64,000 bases of DNA from Thiomicrorhabdus sp. (lineage in GTDB: Bacteria > Pseudomonadota > Gammaproteobacteria > Thiomicrospirales > Thiomicrospiraceae), in assembly GCF_963662555.1 (NCBI RefSeq), contig NZ_OY759719.1, positions 186,001 to 250,000 on the forward strand, in the 5' to 3' direction. The position numbers and the translations under genes were made by a program. Positions 55,089 through 64,000 of the stretch are shown here, piece after piece. The notes under the pieces are model-generated. The model saw nothing but the letters and a program-made list of their open reading frames with translations. It was not told the DNA's origin and did not search any database. Positions within the stretch are counted from its first letter, which is position 1, and each line of letters begins with the position of its first letter.

Positions 55089-56528
55089 ATGCTACGTCAG
55101 TTTTTGGTATTGCTCATGATTGTTGGAATAACATCAGGGTGTTCGATGCAGCCTGTTGTACCAAAAACACCTACGGTGAATGAAACTTACACGCAAATAC
55201 AAACACCGCAATCCTTAGATAATAATGAGCTAAAAGCCTTAAAAAATGGTTGGTGGCAAACCTTTAACGATTCAAGCCTGAATAGCTTAATCAACCAGGC
55301 AATCATTGCAAATCCAGACAGCCTAAGTGCAGTATCCGCCATTAGACAAGCCCGTGCCTATCAAAGCCAAATCAACGCTAATGCCTACCCTACGGTGTCT
55401 GCTTCTGCGGGTATGAATAGCCAATATGTAAATAAAACAGACCAACAAACTGACAATTATTCTCTAGGGTTAGACGCTCAGTGGGAAGCGGATATATTTA
55501 ACCAAAAAAGCAACGCCACTCAATCTGCCACCGAGCTCTTGCAAGCCACAAAAGCAGACTATGCTGACTTAGTTATCTCTTTGAGTTCTGAGGTAGCCAA
55601 TACCTATTTTTCTCTACGCCAACAACAACAGATATTAAAATTGGTACAGTCCAGCTTACAAACTTGGAAGGAGACCGAACAACTGGTGCAATGGCAAGCA
55701 ACCGCCGGATTAGAAAGTCAACTAGCTGTAGAACAGGCACGCCGTAGTTACGCTCAAACAGAAGCAACTATCCCAAATTATCAGGCGACCATTGCACAAT
55801 TACAACATCAGTTGGCGGGCTTAATAGGCGTAAATTATGCTCAACTCCCTAAAAGCTTATTAACTGAACAAGACTTACCCACAGCTCCTGACATTAAAAC
55901 CAATCAACTGCCGCTTGAAATTTTACGTAATCGTCCAGATGTAAAAGCGGCTGAATACAGAGCAAAATCAGCCGCATTGAATCAAGCGGTGGCTCAAGCC
56001 AACTTATACCCAAACTTTGTGTTAAGAGGTTCACTCACCAGTACCGCTGCCAATTTAGCGGATATGTTATCGGTAAACAGTTTAATCACCAGTTTAGCCG
56101 CAAGTTTGTCACAAACTTTATTTGATAACGGACAAAGAAAATCTGCAGTAATGATTGCCAAAGAACAAGCCCTACAAGCTTTGTTAAATTACAAAAAAAC
56201 GGTGCTGAGTGCTTTATCAGAAGTGCAATTAGCTAACACACAAAGACAAAACGCCCAGCAATACCTACAAAAAACCTTAACCGCTTTAGAGTTAGCCAAA
56301 AATGAAGAGCAACTGGCTTTGTTGCAATATCAAAGTGGGCAAATTGCGTTTTCAGAAGTTCTTATCGCACAAAGAACCCGTTTAGGACTTCAGCAACAAG
56401 TATTAAATGCACAGCAATCGCTATTGAAATACACCATCAGCTTTACCAAATCAACCATGGGTGATTGGGCATGGCAACAAATGCAAGCGGCTTCATCGCC
56501 AAAGTCAGAGGAATCAGAAAATGAATAG
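55089..56528 (+). CDS. Outer-membrane efflux lipoprotein (TolC/NodT family)
   Basis: A 479-residue outer-membrane channel for a tripartite efflux pump. AGAGAG before ATG 55089 and the signal peptide MLRQFLVLLMIVGITSGC with lipobox set the start. Two repeats of the OEP domain follow (NSLINQAIIANPDSLSAVSAIRQARA; LEILRNRPDVKAAEYRAKSAAL), with the RPD motif typical of NodT-type factors. Its stop overlaps the next gene by eight bases, so the adaptor and channel are coupled. Confidence 0.92.
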   Translation: MLRQFLVLLMIVGITSGCSMQPVVPKTPTVNETYTQIQTPQSLDNNELKALKNGWWQTFNDSSLNSLINQAIIANPDSLSAVSAIRQARAYQSQINANAYPTVSASAGMNSQYVNKTDQQTDNYSLGLDAQWEADIFNQKSNATQSATELLQATKADYADLVISLSSEVANTYFSLRQQQQILKLVQSSLQTWKETEQLVQWQATAGLESQLAVEQARRSYAQTEATIPNYQATIAQLQHQLAGLIGVNYAQLPKSLLTEQDLPTAPDIKTNQLPLEILRNRPDVKAAEYRAKSAALNQAVAQANLYPNFVLRGSLTSTAANLADMLSVNSLITSLAASLSQTLFDNGQRKSAVMIAKEQALQALLNYKKTVLSALSEVQLANTQRQNAQQYLQKTLTALELAKNEEQLALLQYQSGQIAFSEVLIAQRTRLGLQQQVLNAQQSLLKYTISFTKSTMGDWAWQQMQAASSPKSEESENE

Positions 56529-57828
56529 TGCCCAAAATGACGAGCTAAAAACGAATCAAGATAACGATAAGAAAGCATTGCAATCACTATTAAAAAAATC
56601 ACCCAAAACCCGCATTAAAAAATTGTATTGGGTCTTCGTTCTTATTTTGGTGATTGCCTTAGGCTATGGGTTAAAAATATGGCTATTTCCGCAACAAAGT
56701 AGTGCTCCAATTTACCAAACTAGCAAGGTAAAAATAGGAGATATTCGTGCTACCGTATCAGCAACAGGAACATTACAGCCTACCAATAAAGTAGAAGTGG
56801 GTAGTGAACTATCTGGAACCGTTGAAAAAGTTTTGGTTGATTACAATGACAAAGTCACTAAAGGGCAATTACTTGCCGTACTCAACACCGATAAGCTTCA
56901 AGCTCAAGTATTGCAAAGCAAAGCGTCACTTCAAGTGGCCGAAGCAGGTGTTTTAGAGGCTGAAGCCACTTTACAAGAAGCCGATGCAAACTATGCACGT
57001 CTATTAGAAGTGTATAAACTCTCTGCAGGAAAAGCACCATCAAAAACAGACTTAAGCTCAGCAAAAGCCTCGCAACTGCGAGCTAAAGCAGCCAAAACCA
57101 CGGCTCTTGCAAAAGTTGAGCAGGCTAAAGCCAATTTAGATCAAAATCAAACGGATTTAGCCAAAACTAAAGTGCTTTCTCCCATTAATGGTATTGTCTT
57201 AAAACGTTCTATTGAGGCGGGGCAAACGGTTGCTGCTACCATGACTGCTCCAGTTCTATTTACTTTAGCTGAGGATTTAACCAGCATGGAGCTAGAAGTA
57301 AATGTGGACGAAGCGGATGTTGGTCAAGTTAATCAAGGACAAACTGCGATATTTACGGTCGATGCCTACCCCAATACCCGTTTTCCAGCAGTAATCAAAC
57401 AAGTACGTTTTGGTGCCGAAACTCTTGATGGTGTTGTTACTTACGCCACCTTATTAAGTGTGTCTAATAAAGACTTAAAATTACGCCCTGGCATGACTGC
57501 ATCTGCCGATATTTTGGTTAAAGAGAAAAAGAATGTGTTGCTAATTCCTATGGCAGCATTGCGTTTCACTCCTGACTTAGTCAGTGCAAAGCAAAAACAA
57601 ACCAGCATTATGCAATCCCTAATGCCAAGACCCCGTCGTTCAAATCAGAATTTGGTTAAATCTAAAAACAAAGATGGTACTGAAACGGTATGGAAAATGG
57701 TCAATAACGAACTTAAACCTGTATCTATCACTTTAGGTGACTCTAACGGCTCCTCAATAGAAGTGCTCAAAGGCGACTTACATAAGGGAGATGAGATTAT
57801 TATTGGTGTTGAGGTTCCTACAAAATGA
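56521..57828 (+). CDS. Efflux adaptor, MacA/HlyD family
   Basis: A 435-residue periplasmic adaptor joining the inner-membrane pump to the outer channel. One N-terminal span (about 35-60) is followed by a lipoyl half (GTLQPTNKVEVGSELSGTVEKVLVDYNDKVTKGQ), a helical hairpin, the other lipoyl half (VLSPINGIVLKRSIEAGQTVAA) and a beta barrel. The layout is that of MacA, which works with an MacB ATPase. AGAGGAA before ATG 56521 sets the start; the longer frame lies inside the channel gene. A four-base overlap leads to the ATPase. Confidence 0.9.
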   Translation: MNSAQNDELKTNQDNDKKALQSLLKKSPKTRIKKLYWVFVLILVIALGYGLKIWLFPQQSSAPIYQTSKVKIGDIRATVSATGTLQPTNKVEVGSELSGTVEKVLVDYNDKVTKGQLLAVLNTDKLQAQVLQSKASLQVAEAGVLEAEATLQEADANYARLLEVYKLSAGKAPSKTDLSSAKASQLRAKAAKTTALAKVEQAKANLDQNQTDLAKTKVLSPINGIVLKRSIEAGQTVAATMTAPVLFTLAEDLTSMELEVNVDEADVGQVNQGQTAIFTVDAYPNTRFPAVIKQVRFGAETLDGVVTYATLLSVSNKDLKLRPGMTASADILVKEKKNVLLIPMAALRFTPDLVSAKQKQTSIMQSLMPRPRRSNQNLVKSKNKDGTETVWKMVNNELKPVSITLGDSNGSSIEVLKGDLHKGDEIIIGVEVPTK

Positions 57829-58544
57829 ATCATGATTCTGCCACAACACCGTTAATTGAGTTTCAATCTATTACCAAAGTTTATGGTGAAGGTAGCAACG
57901 CGTTTAATGCTTTAAAGAATGTTTCTTTAAAAATCTACCCAGGTGAGTTTGTGGCTATTATGGGACCAAGTGGTTCAGGTAAGTCAACTGCAATGAATTT
58001 ACTGGGTTGTTTAGACACGGCAACATCGGGCAGCTATCTCTTTCAAGGCATTGCTGTTGAAAACTTAGATAGAGATCAACGCGCCTTACTTCGCCGACAT
58101 TATTTAGGTTTTGTGTTTCAAGGCTTTAACTTATTAGCGCGTACTTCAGCACTTGAAAATGTTGAACTACCACTAATTTATCGTGGTGAACCAAAGAACT
58201 CAAGACATCAAGCGGCCCAACAAGCACTTCAAAAAGTGGGCTTGGAAGGCTGGGGAGATCACTCTCCTGGAGAGCTATCTGGAGGACAACAACAGCGTGT
58301 CGCCATTGCCCGTGCTTTGGTCAGCAACCCACAAGTATTATTAGCCGATGAGCCCACTGGTAACCTTGATACCGCTAGAAGTTTCGAAATTATGGAGCTA
58401 CTACGCTCGTTAAATACCGAGATGGGCATTACCGTATTGATGGTTACCCATGAAGCAGAAATGGCCGCTTATGCAAAACGCATTATTCATTTTGTCGATG
58501 GTGAAATAGAAAATGACCAACTGCAACAAGGGGATTCAGTATGA
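57825..58544 (+). CDS. ABC ATPase of efflux system (MacB/LolD type)
   Basis: A 239-residue ATPase. Walker A GPSGSGKST, Q-loop VFQGFNLLARTSALENVELPL, signature LSGGQQQRVAIARAL, Walker B VLLADEPTGNLD and VTHEAEMAAYA are those of the MacB/LolD family. In Escherichia coli MacB the ATPase and permease are one chain; here they are split, as in YknYZ-type pumps. ATGA overlaps on both sides show tight coupling. Confidence 0.92.
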   Translation: MNHDSATTPLIEFQSITKVYGEGSNAFNALKNVSLKIYPGEFVAIMGPSGSGKSTAMNLLGCLDTATSGSYLFQGIAVENLDRDQRALLRRHYLGFVFQGFNLLARTSALENVELPLIYRGEPKNSRHQAAQQALQKVGLEGWGDHSPGELSGGQQQRVAIARALVSNPQVLLADEPTGNLDTARSFEIMELLRSLNTEMGITVLMVTHEAEMAAYAKRIIHFVDGEIENDQLQQGDSV

Positions 58545-59746
58545 TTTGGAATGCCTTTTTACTTGCTCTAAGAGAAATTCGCCGTAATTTAATGCGTTCC
58601 ATTTTAACCATGCTCGGTATTATTATTGGTGTAGCGGCTGTAATTACTATGGTGACTCTCGGTAATGGTGCCACCGCCCAAGTCACTGCACAAATATCAA
58701 GCTTAGGAAGTAACTTACTAATGATACGCCCAGGGCAACGAGGGCCAATCCGAGATGCGGTCAGTGTAAAACGCTTTAAAGTAAGTGATGCTAATGCGAT
58801 TCGAAACGAAATAAACTCAATTATCGCAGTCGCTCCAATAGCTACGGCTAAAAATACAGTTGTCTATGGCAATAAAAACTGGTCAACCTCAATTGTGGGA
58901 ACCAATAACGAATACTTTATTACTGGTAACTGGGATCTCAAAGAAGGTCGAAAATTCACTGAAAGTGAGATTAAATCTGGTAAATCTAGTTGTATTATCG
59001 GAAAAACGATCGTAAAAGAGCTTTTAGGTGATACCAATCCAATTGGGCAAAGACTGCGTCTCACCAACTTCTCATGTGAAATTATCGGTGTGCTAGCGAG
59101 CAAAGGGCAATCGATTATGGGCAGTGATCAGGATGACATGGTGATTGTGCCAATAAAAACATTACAGCGCAGAATAACCGGAAATAGTGATGTCAGCATG
59201 ATTAGTGTATCTGTTAAACCCAATATCGATACCAATGTAGTCAATCGTGCTATTACCTTACTATTGAGAGATAGTCGCCACCTCAGCGATAATCAAAAAA
59301 ATGATTTTTCAGTTTTAGATACCCGACAAATCACCGAAACGCTCACCAGTACCACCAAAGTCATGACCATGTTGTTAGGCGCGGTAGCCGCGGTAAGTTT
59401 AGTGGTTGGAGGTATTGGCATTATGAATATCATGCTGGTTTCCGTAACGGAACGAACCCGTGAAATTGGGATTCGTTTAGCCATTGGGGCTTTAGAAAAA
59501 GAGGTTTTATGGCAATTTTTAGTAGAGGCAATGGTCCTGTCTTCATTAGGCGGTATTATTGGTATTGTCTTGGCCATAATCACCTCAATAATTCTCAGCG
59601 ATGTAATGGCGGTTCCATTAATGCTAGATATTAACATTATCGTATTGGCATTTTTATTCTCAGCCGCTGTTGGCGTTATTTTTGGATATCTACCCGCCAG
59701 AAACGCCGCCCGCTTAAACCCTATTGATGCCTTGAGACACGAATAA
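58541..59746 (+). CDS. ABC permease of efflux system (MacB/FtsX type)
   Basis: A 401-residue permease: one span near residue 25, a periplasmic MacB core domain (about 45-255) and three C-terminal spans in the FtsX domain (VVGGIGIMNIMLVSVTERTREIGIRLAIGA). It works by mechanotransmission, driving substrates from the periplasm out through the channel. Substrate unknown; macrolides, peptides or lipids are known for relatives. Last gene of the operon. Confidence 0.92.
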   Translation: MIWNAFLLALREIRRNLMRSILTMLGIIIGVAAVITMVTLGNGATAQVTAQISSLGSNLLMIRPGQRGPIRDAVSVKRFKVSDANAIRNEINSIIAVAPIATAKNTVVYGNKNWSTSIVGTNNEYFITGNWDLKEGRKFTESEIKSGKSSCIIGKTIVKELLGDTNPIGQRLRLTNFSCEIIGVLASKGQSIMGSDQDDMVIVPIKTLQRRITGNSDVSMISVSVKPNIDTNVVNRAITLLLRDSRHLSDNQKNDFSVLDTRQITETLTSTTKVMTMLLGAVAAVSLVVGGIGIMNIMLVSVTERTREIGIRLAIGALEKEVLWQFLVEAMVLSSLGGIIGIVLAIITSIILSDVMAVPLMLDINIIVLAFLFSAAVGVIFGYLPARNAARLNPIDALRHE

Positions 59747-59815
59747 TCCACCGCCAATATAAGTGGGGACTACTCCCCCTTTATACTGAATTTAAAACCG
59801 TCTTAACTTAGTCAA

Positions 59816-60502
59816 CTACCAATGATTTATGATCTGTTGTTTCACCGCTATAATTCCATCTGGCGAAGCCAAATAGGTTAAAGACGGTACCAACAAAAGC
59901 ATAAGCAGAACCATAATACCAACGGTGGCTTTATTAGACTTTACAATGGCACTGATTAAAATAAAGCTAATAATCCAGTATATTTGTGCGGTGTAAAAAC
60001 CTGGAAAATATCCCTTAAACCAAATCACCCACCAAGTATGCCAAATCGCATTGCCTAAAGCCCCACCCATTACAAAAAACAGCACCGGCACAAATAAAAA
60101 TCTTAGTCCTTTGGTAAACACCAAAACCGTTGCTATGGTGAATAAAAAATACGAGATCATATTAATAGAAATAAACTTAACATGAGTAAAGGCGGGAGCA
60201 CCGTATAAAACGGGAAACAAGTCTGAAAAGTGATTAGAAAATTCTTCCGTAAAGTGCAAAAACTGCCACGAAATTGCCATCATAAACAAGGGTACAAAGG
60301 TTGTTCCTTTTGGTAATGGCATTGATTTTAAATACATGGAAACAAATACTAACCAAGCTACGATTAAAGCCGGTATAAAGGTTGCCAGCAAGGCCGTACC
60401 TCCAACATAAATAAATACGCTGGCCATAATCATGGCAATGACTGAACCAATGATGACATCTTTTTTTTGTAAAAATTGTTGCGATTCTATAATTCTGAAC
60501 AT
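59816..60502 (-). CDS. HXXEE-like membrane protein
   Basis: A 228-residue protein with about seven hydrophobic spans. FLHFTEEFSNHF contains an H-x-x-E-E pattern near residue 80 and NAIWHTWW lies later, both as in HXXEE-domain proteins of unknown function. Those conserved His and Glu residues inside the membrane suggest a metal site, which is inference. It converges on the efflux operon. No ribosome-binding site better than GGAGAATTG before the ATG. Confidence 0.6.
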   Translation of the reverse strand: MFRIIESQQFLQKKDVIIGSVIAMIMASVFIYVGGTALLATFIPALIVAWLVFVSMYLKSMPLPKGTTFVPLFMMAISWQFLHFTEEFSNHFSDLFPVLYGAPAFTHVKFISINMISYFLFTIATVLVFTKGLRFLFVPVLFFVMGGALGNAIWHTWWVIWFKGYFPGFYTAQIYWIISFILISAIVKSNKATVGIMVLLMLLLVPSLTYLASPDGIIAVKQQIINHW

Positions 60503-61072
60503 CTCAATTCTCCGTTAAAATGCTTTATTGCTAATAACTAACAAGACACATTTAAAATCAACAAACGGCCTTTTAGCAGAAGCAAGAAATTTACGTTGTA
60601 AGCACTTAACAAAATTGTAGAAAGCAATGAAGGTATTTCACCCGTTTTACACAATGAATTTGTGTTTTAGATAACAGGTTCTTGTTGTAGTGCTCTAATA
60701 AATTTTGATTGAATTACCAAATTTTTAAACTAAATTCGATTAATTAAAAATATATTGATAAATAAAGGTTAAAAGTTATAAAAGGTACTTAGCTTTACAA
60801 AGGCATAATTGGAAGATACAACTGTAAAACTAAGTACTAAAACATTGAACTAAACTTATAAAAACATCCAAAAGCTATAGGAGAGAGGTTAGAGAGAAGA
60901 AAAGCTTTTGGACTGAGTTCAGTTTAGAGCAATCAACCACTTCACTTCAATAGTCAAAAATGACTTGAAATTGAAGTTACCATGAACAAAGTTTATATAG
61001 TTTATTAATGGTTGGTCATAAACAGAGCTATAACATAACCAAACGGCTATATTGTGAATAGGTTTGTTTAAA
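60503..61072. other. Gene-poor 570-bp region
   Basis: No credible open frame. It is AT-rich and has two large hairpins (60850-60927 and 60944-60977) preceded by a promoter-like pair, listed separately. Confidence 0.5.
60755..60977 (+). ncRNA. Candidate structured small RNA
   Basis: TTGATA (60755-60760) and TATAAA (60777-60782) are 16 bases apart, a fair promoter. Downstream, CTAAACT/AGTTTAG (60850-60856, 60921-60927) encloses TCCAAAAGCT/AGCTTTTGGA (60867-60876, 60903-60912) with a 26-base purine-rich loop containing GGAGAGAGG. A second hairpin, ACTTCAAT/ATTGAAGT (60944-60951, 60970-60977), encloses AGTCA/TGACT. No T-run terminator is seen, so the ends are uncertain. Confidence 0.35.
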
Positions 61073-62257
61073 TCAAACCGCTAAACCGCAAGCCACACCA
61101 GAAGCCCATGCCCATTGAAAGTTATAGCCTCCTAAGTGACCAGTCACATCTAAGACTTCACCAATAAAATACAGGCCTGGTTGTTTTTTGGCCTCAAAGG
61201 TTTTAGAGGAAACTTCATTGGTATCTACACCACCTAATGTCACTTCAGCTTTATCATAGCCAGCCGTATCACTTGGATATAAAGTCCAGTTTTGAATGAG
61301 TGCGGCATACTCAATGAGAGCATCATCAGTTAAATTGGATAGTTGGTTTTCAATTGGAAACCAATCTAACCAGGCCTGGGAAAAACGTTTTGGCCAGTGT
61401 TGATTTAACCATTTTGATAGGCTTTCACCAGATTGTTTAATCTGTTTTAACTCTTCTAAAATATCCAGGCCTGGTAAAAGATTAATCTGGATAGGTTTAC
61501 CCATTTGCCAATAATTTGAAGCTTGTAGAATCCCTGGGCCACTTAACCCATTATGAGTAAATAAAATGGCTTCTTGAAACGATTGCTTGCCCGCAGAAAC
61601 CGTAACATCTAAAGCCAAACCACTTAGACCTGCAACACGTTCTAACCATTTATCTTTAAATACTAAGGGTACCAGACCTGGTAAAGTTGAAATCACATTA
61701 AGCCCAAATTGTTTTGCAATGTCATACCCTAAGCCAGTGGCTTTGAGTTTTGGAAAAGACAACGCACCTGTAGCAACAACTAATTTTGAGCTTTCAAACA
61801 GACCTTCAGAAGTGTGAAGTTGATAAATTTCATTGGCATATTCAAGTTTAGTGATTGAGCAGTGAGTCATGACTTGTACACCAGCCCAATCGGCTTCAGT
61901 ACGTAATATTTGAATTAAATCAGAGGCACGCTCGGCACAAAACAGTTTACCGAGTTCTCTTTGCTCATAAGCCAAACCGTGGCGCTCTACCAATTCAATA
62001 AATGCAGAGGATGGATAACGTGACAGAGCGGATTTTACAAAATGTGGATTTTGGCAAATGTAATTATTCGCTGACACATCTAGATTGGTAAAGTTGCATT
62101 TACCTCCACCAGAAATACGAATTTTAGCCGCCGCTTTAGGTGCATGGTCTATCACCAAAACAGATTTACCTTGATAACCGGCGGTAGCGGCGCACATTAA
62201 CCCTGATGCTCCAGCACCAATAATAATTACGTCCCAATATTGGGGTTTGTTAGACAT
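61073..62257 (-). CDS. BaiN/YhiN-family FAD-dependent oxidoreductase
   Basis: A 394-residue flavoprotein of the HI0933/YhiN type. VIIIGAGASGLMCAATAGYQG binds FAD near the start, ISGGGKCNFTN is the family signature, and GVDTNEVSSKTFEAKKQPGLYFIGEVLDVTGHLGGYNFQWA closes the FAD site. The physiological substrate is unknown; a few relatives act on bile acids or queuine-type compounds. It carries the densest palindrome group in a gene: 61172-61180, 61370-61379, 61465-61474 and a one-mismatch copy near 61672-61682. Confidence 0.9.
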   Translation of the reverse strand: MSNKPQYWDVIIIGAGASGLMCAATAGYQGKSVLVIDHAPKAAAKIRISGGGKCNFTNLDVSANNYICQNPHFVKSALSRYPSSAFIELVERHGLAYEQRELGKLFCAERASDLIQILRTEADWAGVQVMTHCSITKLEYANEIYQLHTSEGLFESSKLVVATGALSFPKLKATGLGYDIAKQFGLNVISTLPGLVPLVFKDKWLERVAGLSGLALDVTVSAGKQSFQEAILFTHNGLSGPGILQASNYWQMGKPIQINLLPGLDILEELKQIKQSGESLSKWLNQHWPKRFSQAWLDWFPIENQLSNLTDDALIEYAALIQNWTLYPSDTAGYDKAEVTLGGVDTNEVSSKTFEAKKQPGLYFIGEVLDVTGHLGGYNFQWAWASGVACGLAV

Positions 62258-62345
62258 ATAATCTCTTTAAATGAAAAGGGTTAAGCGAATAGTTAAATAA
62301 AAATGGTTTTAATCTTTGATAATCAATCATCAAAACATTACAGCA

Positions 62346-64000
62346 TTACAACTGATCATAGAAACAGAAACCATTACGACCTTCATTTTTTACTTTATAT
62401 AAAGCTAAATCGGCTTGTTTAATCAGGCCTGGTGCAGTAATTTGATCTTGTTTATAAATACAAACGCCTATGCTTACAGTCACCTTTTCCTCAGCATGTT
62501 GATCTATTTTCATAGGTGTAGTAAAAGCAGAAACTAGCTTATTCATTACCACGTTCAAATCGTCTACATTTTTAATAGATTCAAGCACAATAGCAAATTC
62601 ATCGCCCCCTAAACGTGCCACAGTATCACTTCTACGCAAGCCATTTTTTAAGCGTTTTGCAACCGTTTTGATGACTTCATCACCCGCCATATGCCCGTAG
62701 GTGTCATTAATGTGTTTAAACTTATCTACATCAACAATGGCAACAGCCAGCTGTGTCCCCATTCTTTTTGCTCTAAAAATAGCTTGTTCAAGTCGGTCAT
62801 CAAATAAACGTCTATTGGCTAAACCTGTTAATTCATCATGGGTTGCTTCATAAGACATTAATGCGCTTTGATGGATTAGCTCTTCTTGAGTTTCAATTAA
62901 TTTAGTAATATCGTGAGAACTCTCAACAATAGAAGATGCTAAGCCCTCTTTATTTATTAGCGGTGTGGCAGTGATCTCTACATAACTATTGACACCATCA
63001 TGACCATGGTTATGAATTAAAGTAATGGTTTTTTGAGCATCTAAGGCGATTTTTAACGGACAAGGATGGTCAACGCCGTCACAAGGCGTATCTCTATGAT
63101 GTGAAACTTCATAACATTTTGGCTGAGAATGATTTTTAACGTACTGTAAATCAAGCTTTGTCCGTGCCGCTTTATTCATGGTAGTTACGTTATAATTTTT
63201 ATCAATTACCATAACGGAATCAACCACTCCATCAATCACTGATTGAACAAAATGTTGTTCCTCCTCTTTTTGTGCTTGCAAACGTTTTTGCTTAGTAATA
63301 TCTCTAACCATCGCCACAAACTGCATGCGGCCATCTACCTCCATAGACTGCAACTTAACTTCACCGGGATAAATAGTGCCATCTTTACGCTTCAAAAGCG
63401 TTTCAAAACTTACTGTAGTTGCCGCTTCATTTTTAACCAATAAAGAGGTTAACAAGTCTGTAAATTCAGATTCATTTAACTCGCCATTAATATCAAAAGG
63501 CGTAAGCTGCCTAGCCTCCTCTAGACTATAACCAATGTTATTGATTGCAGCTAAATTTAAATATGTAAAACGGAGTAAACCTCTTTCAAACACATACACT
63601 TCATCACCACTATTATCTATCACATTACCAAGTAATAGATTGTGTTGTTCGGCGTTTTTTTGCTCCGTAATATCAATAATGGTACCCACGTAATGTAGCG
63701 GATGATTATTTTCATCTCGTTGAATGACAGTGCGGTCATCAACCCAACGAGTATTACCATCAATATCTATTAAACGATAAACCTGGCGAAATTCATTCTT
63801 ACCAAGCTGAGTATAAGCCTCAACTTCTTCGCTTACATATTCAAGATCGTCTGGGTGAATAATGCTTGAATAAAGACGTGATCCAGAAATAAACTCTTGG
63901 GATTGATAACCAAACATGGAAACATTTTCAGAAACATACTCAACTGGCCAGCCTTTTGTCGTCTTCCAATAAAAAATAACCGCTTGGCTGTTTTTTAAAA
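62346..64000 (-). CDS. PAS-PAS-GGDEF diguanylate cyclase, partial
   Basis: The frame is open through the right edge: codons beyond the first internal Met (63917) read NSQAVIFYWKTTKGWPVEYV, a normal PAS opening, so the true start is outside. At least three PAS domains are followed by a GGDEF domain (last 165 residues) with ARLGGDEF intact and RxxD inhibitory site (RRSD). There is no EAL domain, so it should make c-di-GMP. One PAS has an unusual cysteine-histidine set, CYEVSHHRDTPCDGVDHPC. A CAGGCCTGG copy is at 62424-62432. Confidence 0.92.
   Translation of the reverse strand, partial: LKNSQAVIFYWKTTKGWPVEYVSENVSMFGYQSQEFISGSRLYSSIIHPDDLEYVSEEVEAYTQLGKNEFRQVYRLIDIDGNTRWVDDRTVIQRDENNHPLHYVGTIIDITEQKNAEQHNLLLGNVIDNSGDEVYVFERGLLRFTYLNLAAINNIGYSLEEARQLTPFDINGELNESEFTDLLTSLLVKNEAATTVSFETLLKRKDGTIYPGEVKLQSMEVDGRMQFVAMVRDITKQKRLQAQKEEEQHFVQSVIDGVVDSVMVIDKNYNVTTMNKAARTKLDLQYVKNHSQPKCYEVSHHRDTPCDGVDHPCPLKIALDAQKTITLIHNHGHDGVNSYVEITATPLINKEGLASSIVESSHDITKLIETQEELIHQSALMSYEATHDELTGLANRRLFDDRLEQAIFRAKRMGTQLAVAIVDVDKFKHINDTYGHMAGDEVIKTVAKRLKNGLRRSDTVARLGGDEFAIVLESIKNVDDLNVVMNKLVSAFTTPMKIDQHAEEKVTVSIGVCIYKQDQITAPGLIKQADLALYKVKNEGRNGFCFYDQL

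Overview
The window reads as chromosome of a low-GC gammaproteobacterium that lives by sulfur oxidation, most like the Thiomicrospira / Hydrogenovibrio / Thiomicrorhabdus group. The grounds are a soxCD pair (periplasmic sulfane dehydrogenase) beside molybdenum-cofactor genes, several c-type heme proteins, GGDEF/EAL signalling proteins and gammaproteobacterial housekeeping genes (bio, priA, hemB, aroE, gor). The genus is inferred from gene content, not from an alignment. I saw no tRNA, rRNA, CRISPR array or insertion sequence.

Layout. 1-2.1 kb: tail of a PAS protein, a cation-efflux pump and comF. 2.1-9.5 kb: biotin genes bioB, bioF, bioH and bioC, with a large DUF748 gene between bioF and bioH and no bioD after bioC. 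9.9-11.8 kb: three small genes, each followed by an attC-like site, forming an integron gene-cassette array without a visible integrase. 12-19.4 kb: lipoproteins, a heme protein, an NfeD/SPFH membrane pair and priA. 19.6-26 kb: two TRAP permease genes, then two tandem paralogous PAS-GGDEF-EAL proteins, the second with altered motifs. 26.2-36.8 kb: an ABC importer, a porin, a Rof-like protein, a sigma-54 activator, an operon of rubredoxin reductase, acyl-CoA-dehydrogenase-like flavoprotein and OsmC protein, and divergent cyanase. 37.3-39.6 kb: DEAD-box helicase with a long leader, and a GIY-YIG protein. 39.7-46.3 kb: moaC, moeA, moaE, moaD, moaA and soxCD. 47-54.7 kb: hemB-aroE, a DUF4010 membrane protein, gamma-carbonic anhydrase, PilZ, gor and a peroxiredoxin-glutaredoxin fusion. 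55-59.7 kb: a TolC/MacA/MacB-type efflux operon. 59.8-64 kb: a membrane protein, a gene-poor region with strong hairpins, a flavoprotein and a partial PAS-GGDEF protein.

Two signals stand out. The first is a palindrome, CCAGGCCTGG, present 18 times as a perfect 10-mer plus at least eight 9-of-10 copies, in genes and between them. Between genes it is usually extended to TTTACCAGGCCTGGTAAA, and three copies carry a shared downstream tail. The second is a sigma-54 circuit in the 26-37 kb block. Promoters with the -24/-12 spacing lie before the ABC operon, before cyanase and before the divergent OsmC/flavoprotein operon. A shared AATTGT-N2-ACAATT-type inverted repeat lies about 85-100 bp upstream of each, and a NifA/NtrC-type activator is encoded inside the cluster. 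I infer a regulon for import and breakdown of a nitrogen compound that yields cyanate.

Several starts were moved from the longest open frame to sites with a ribosome-binding sequence or a signal peptide; these are stated per gene.
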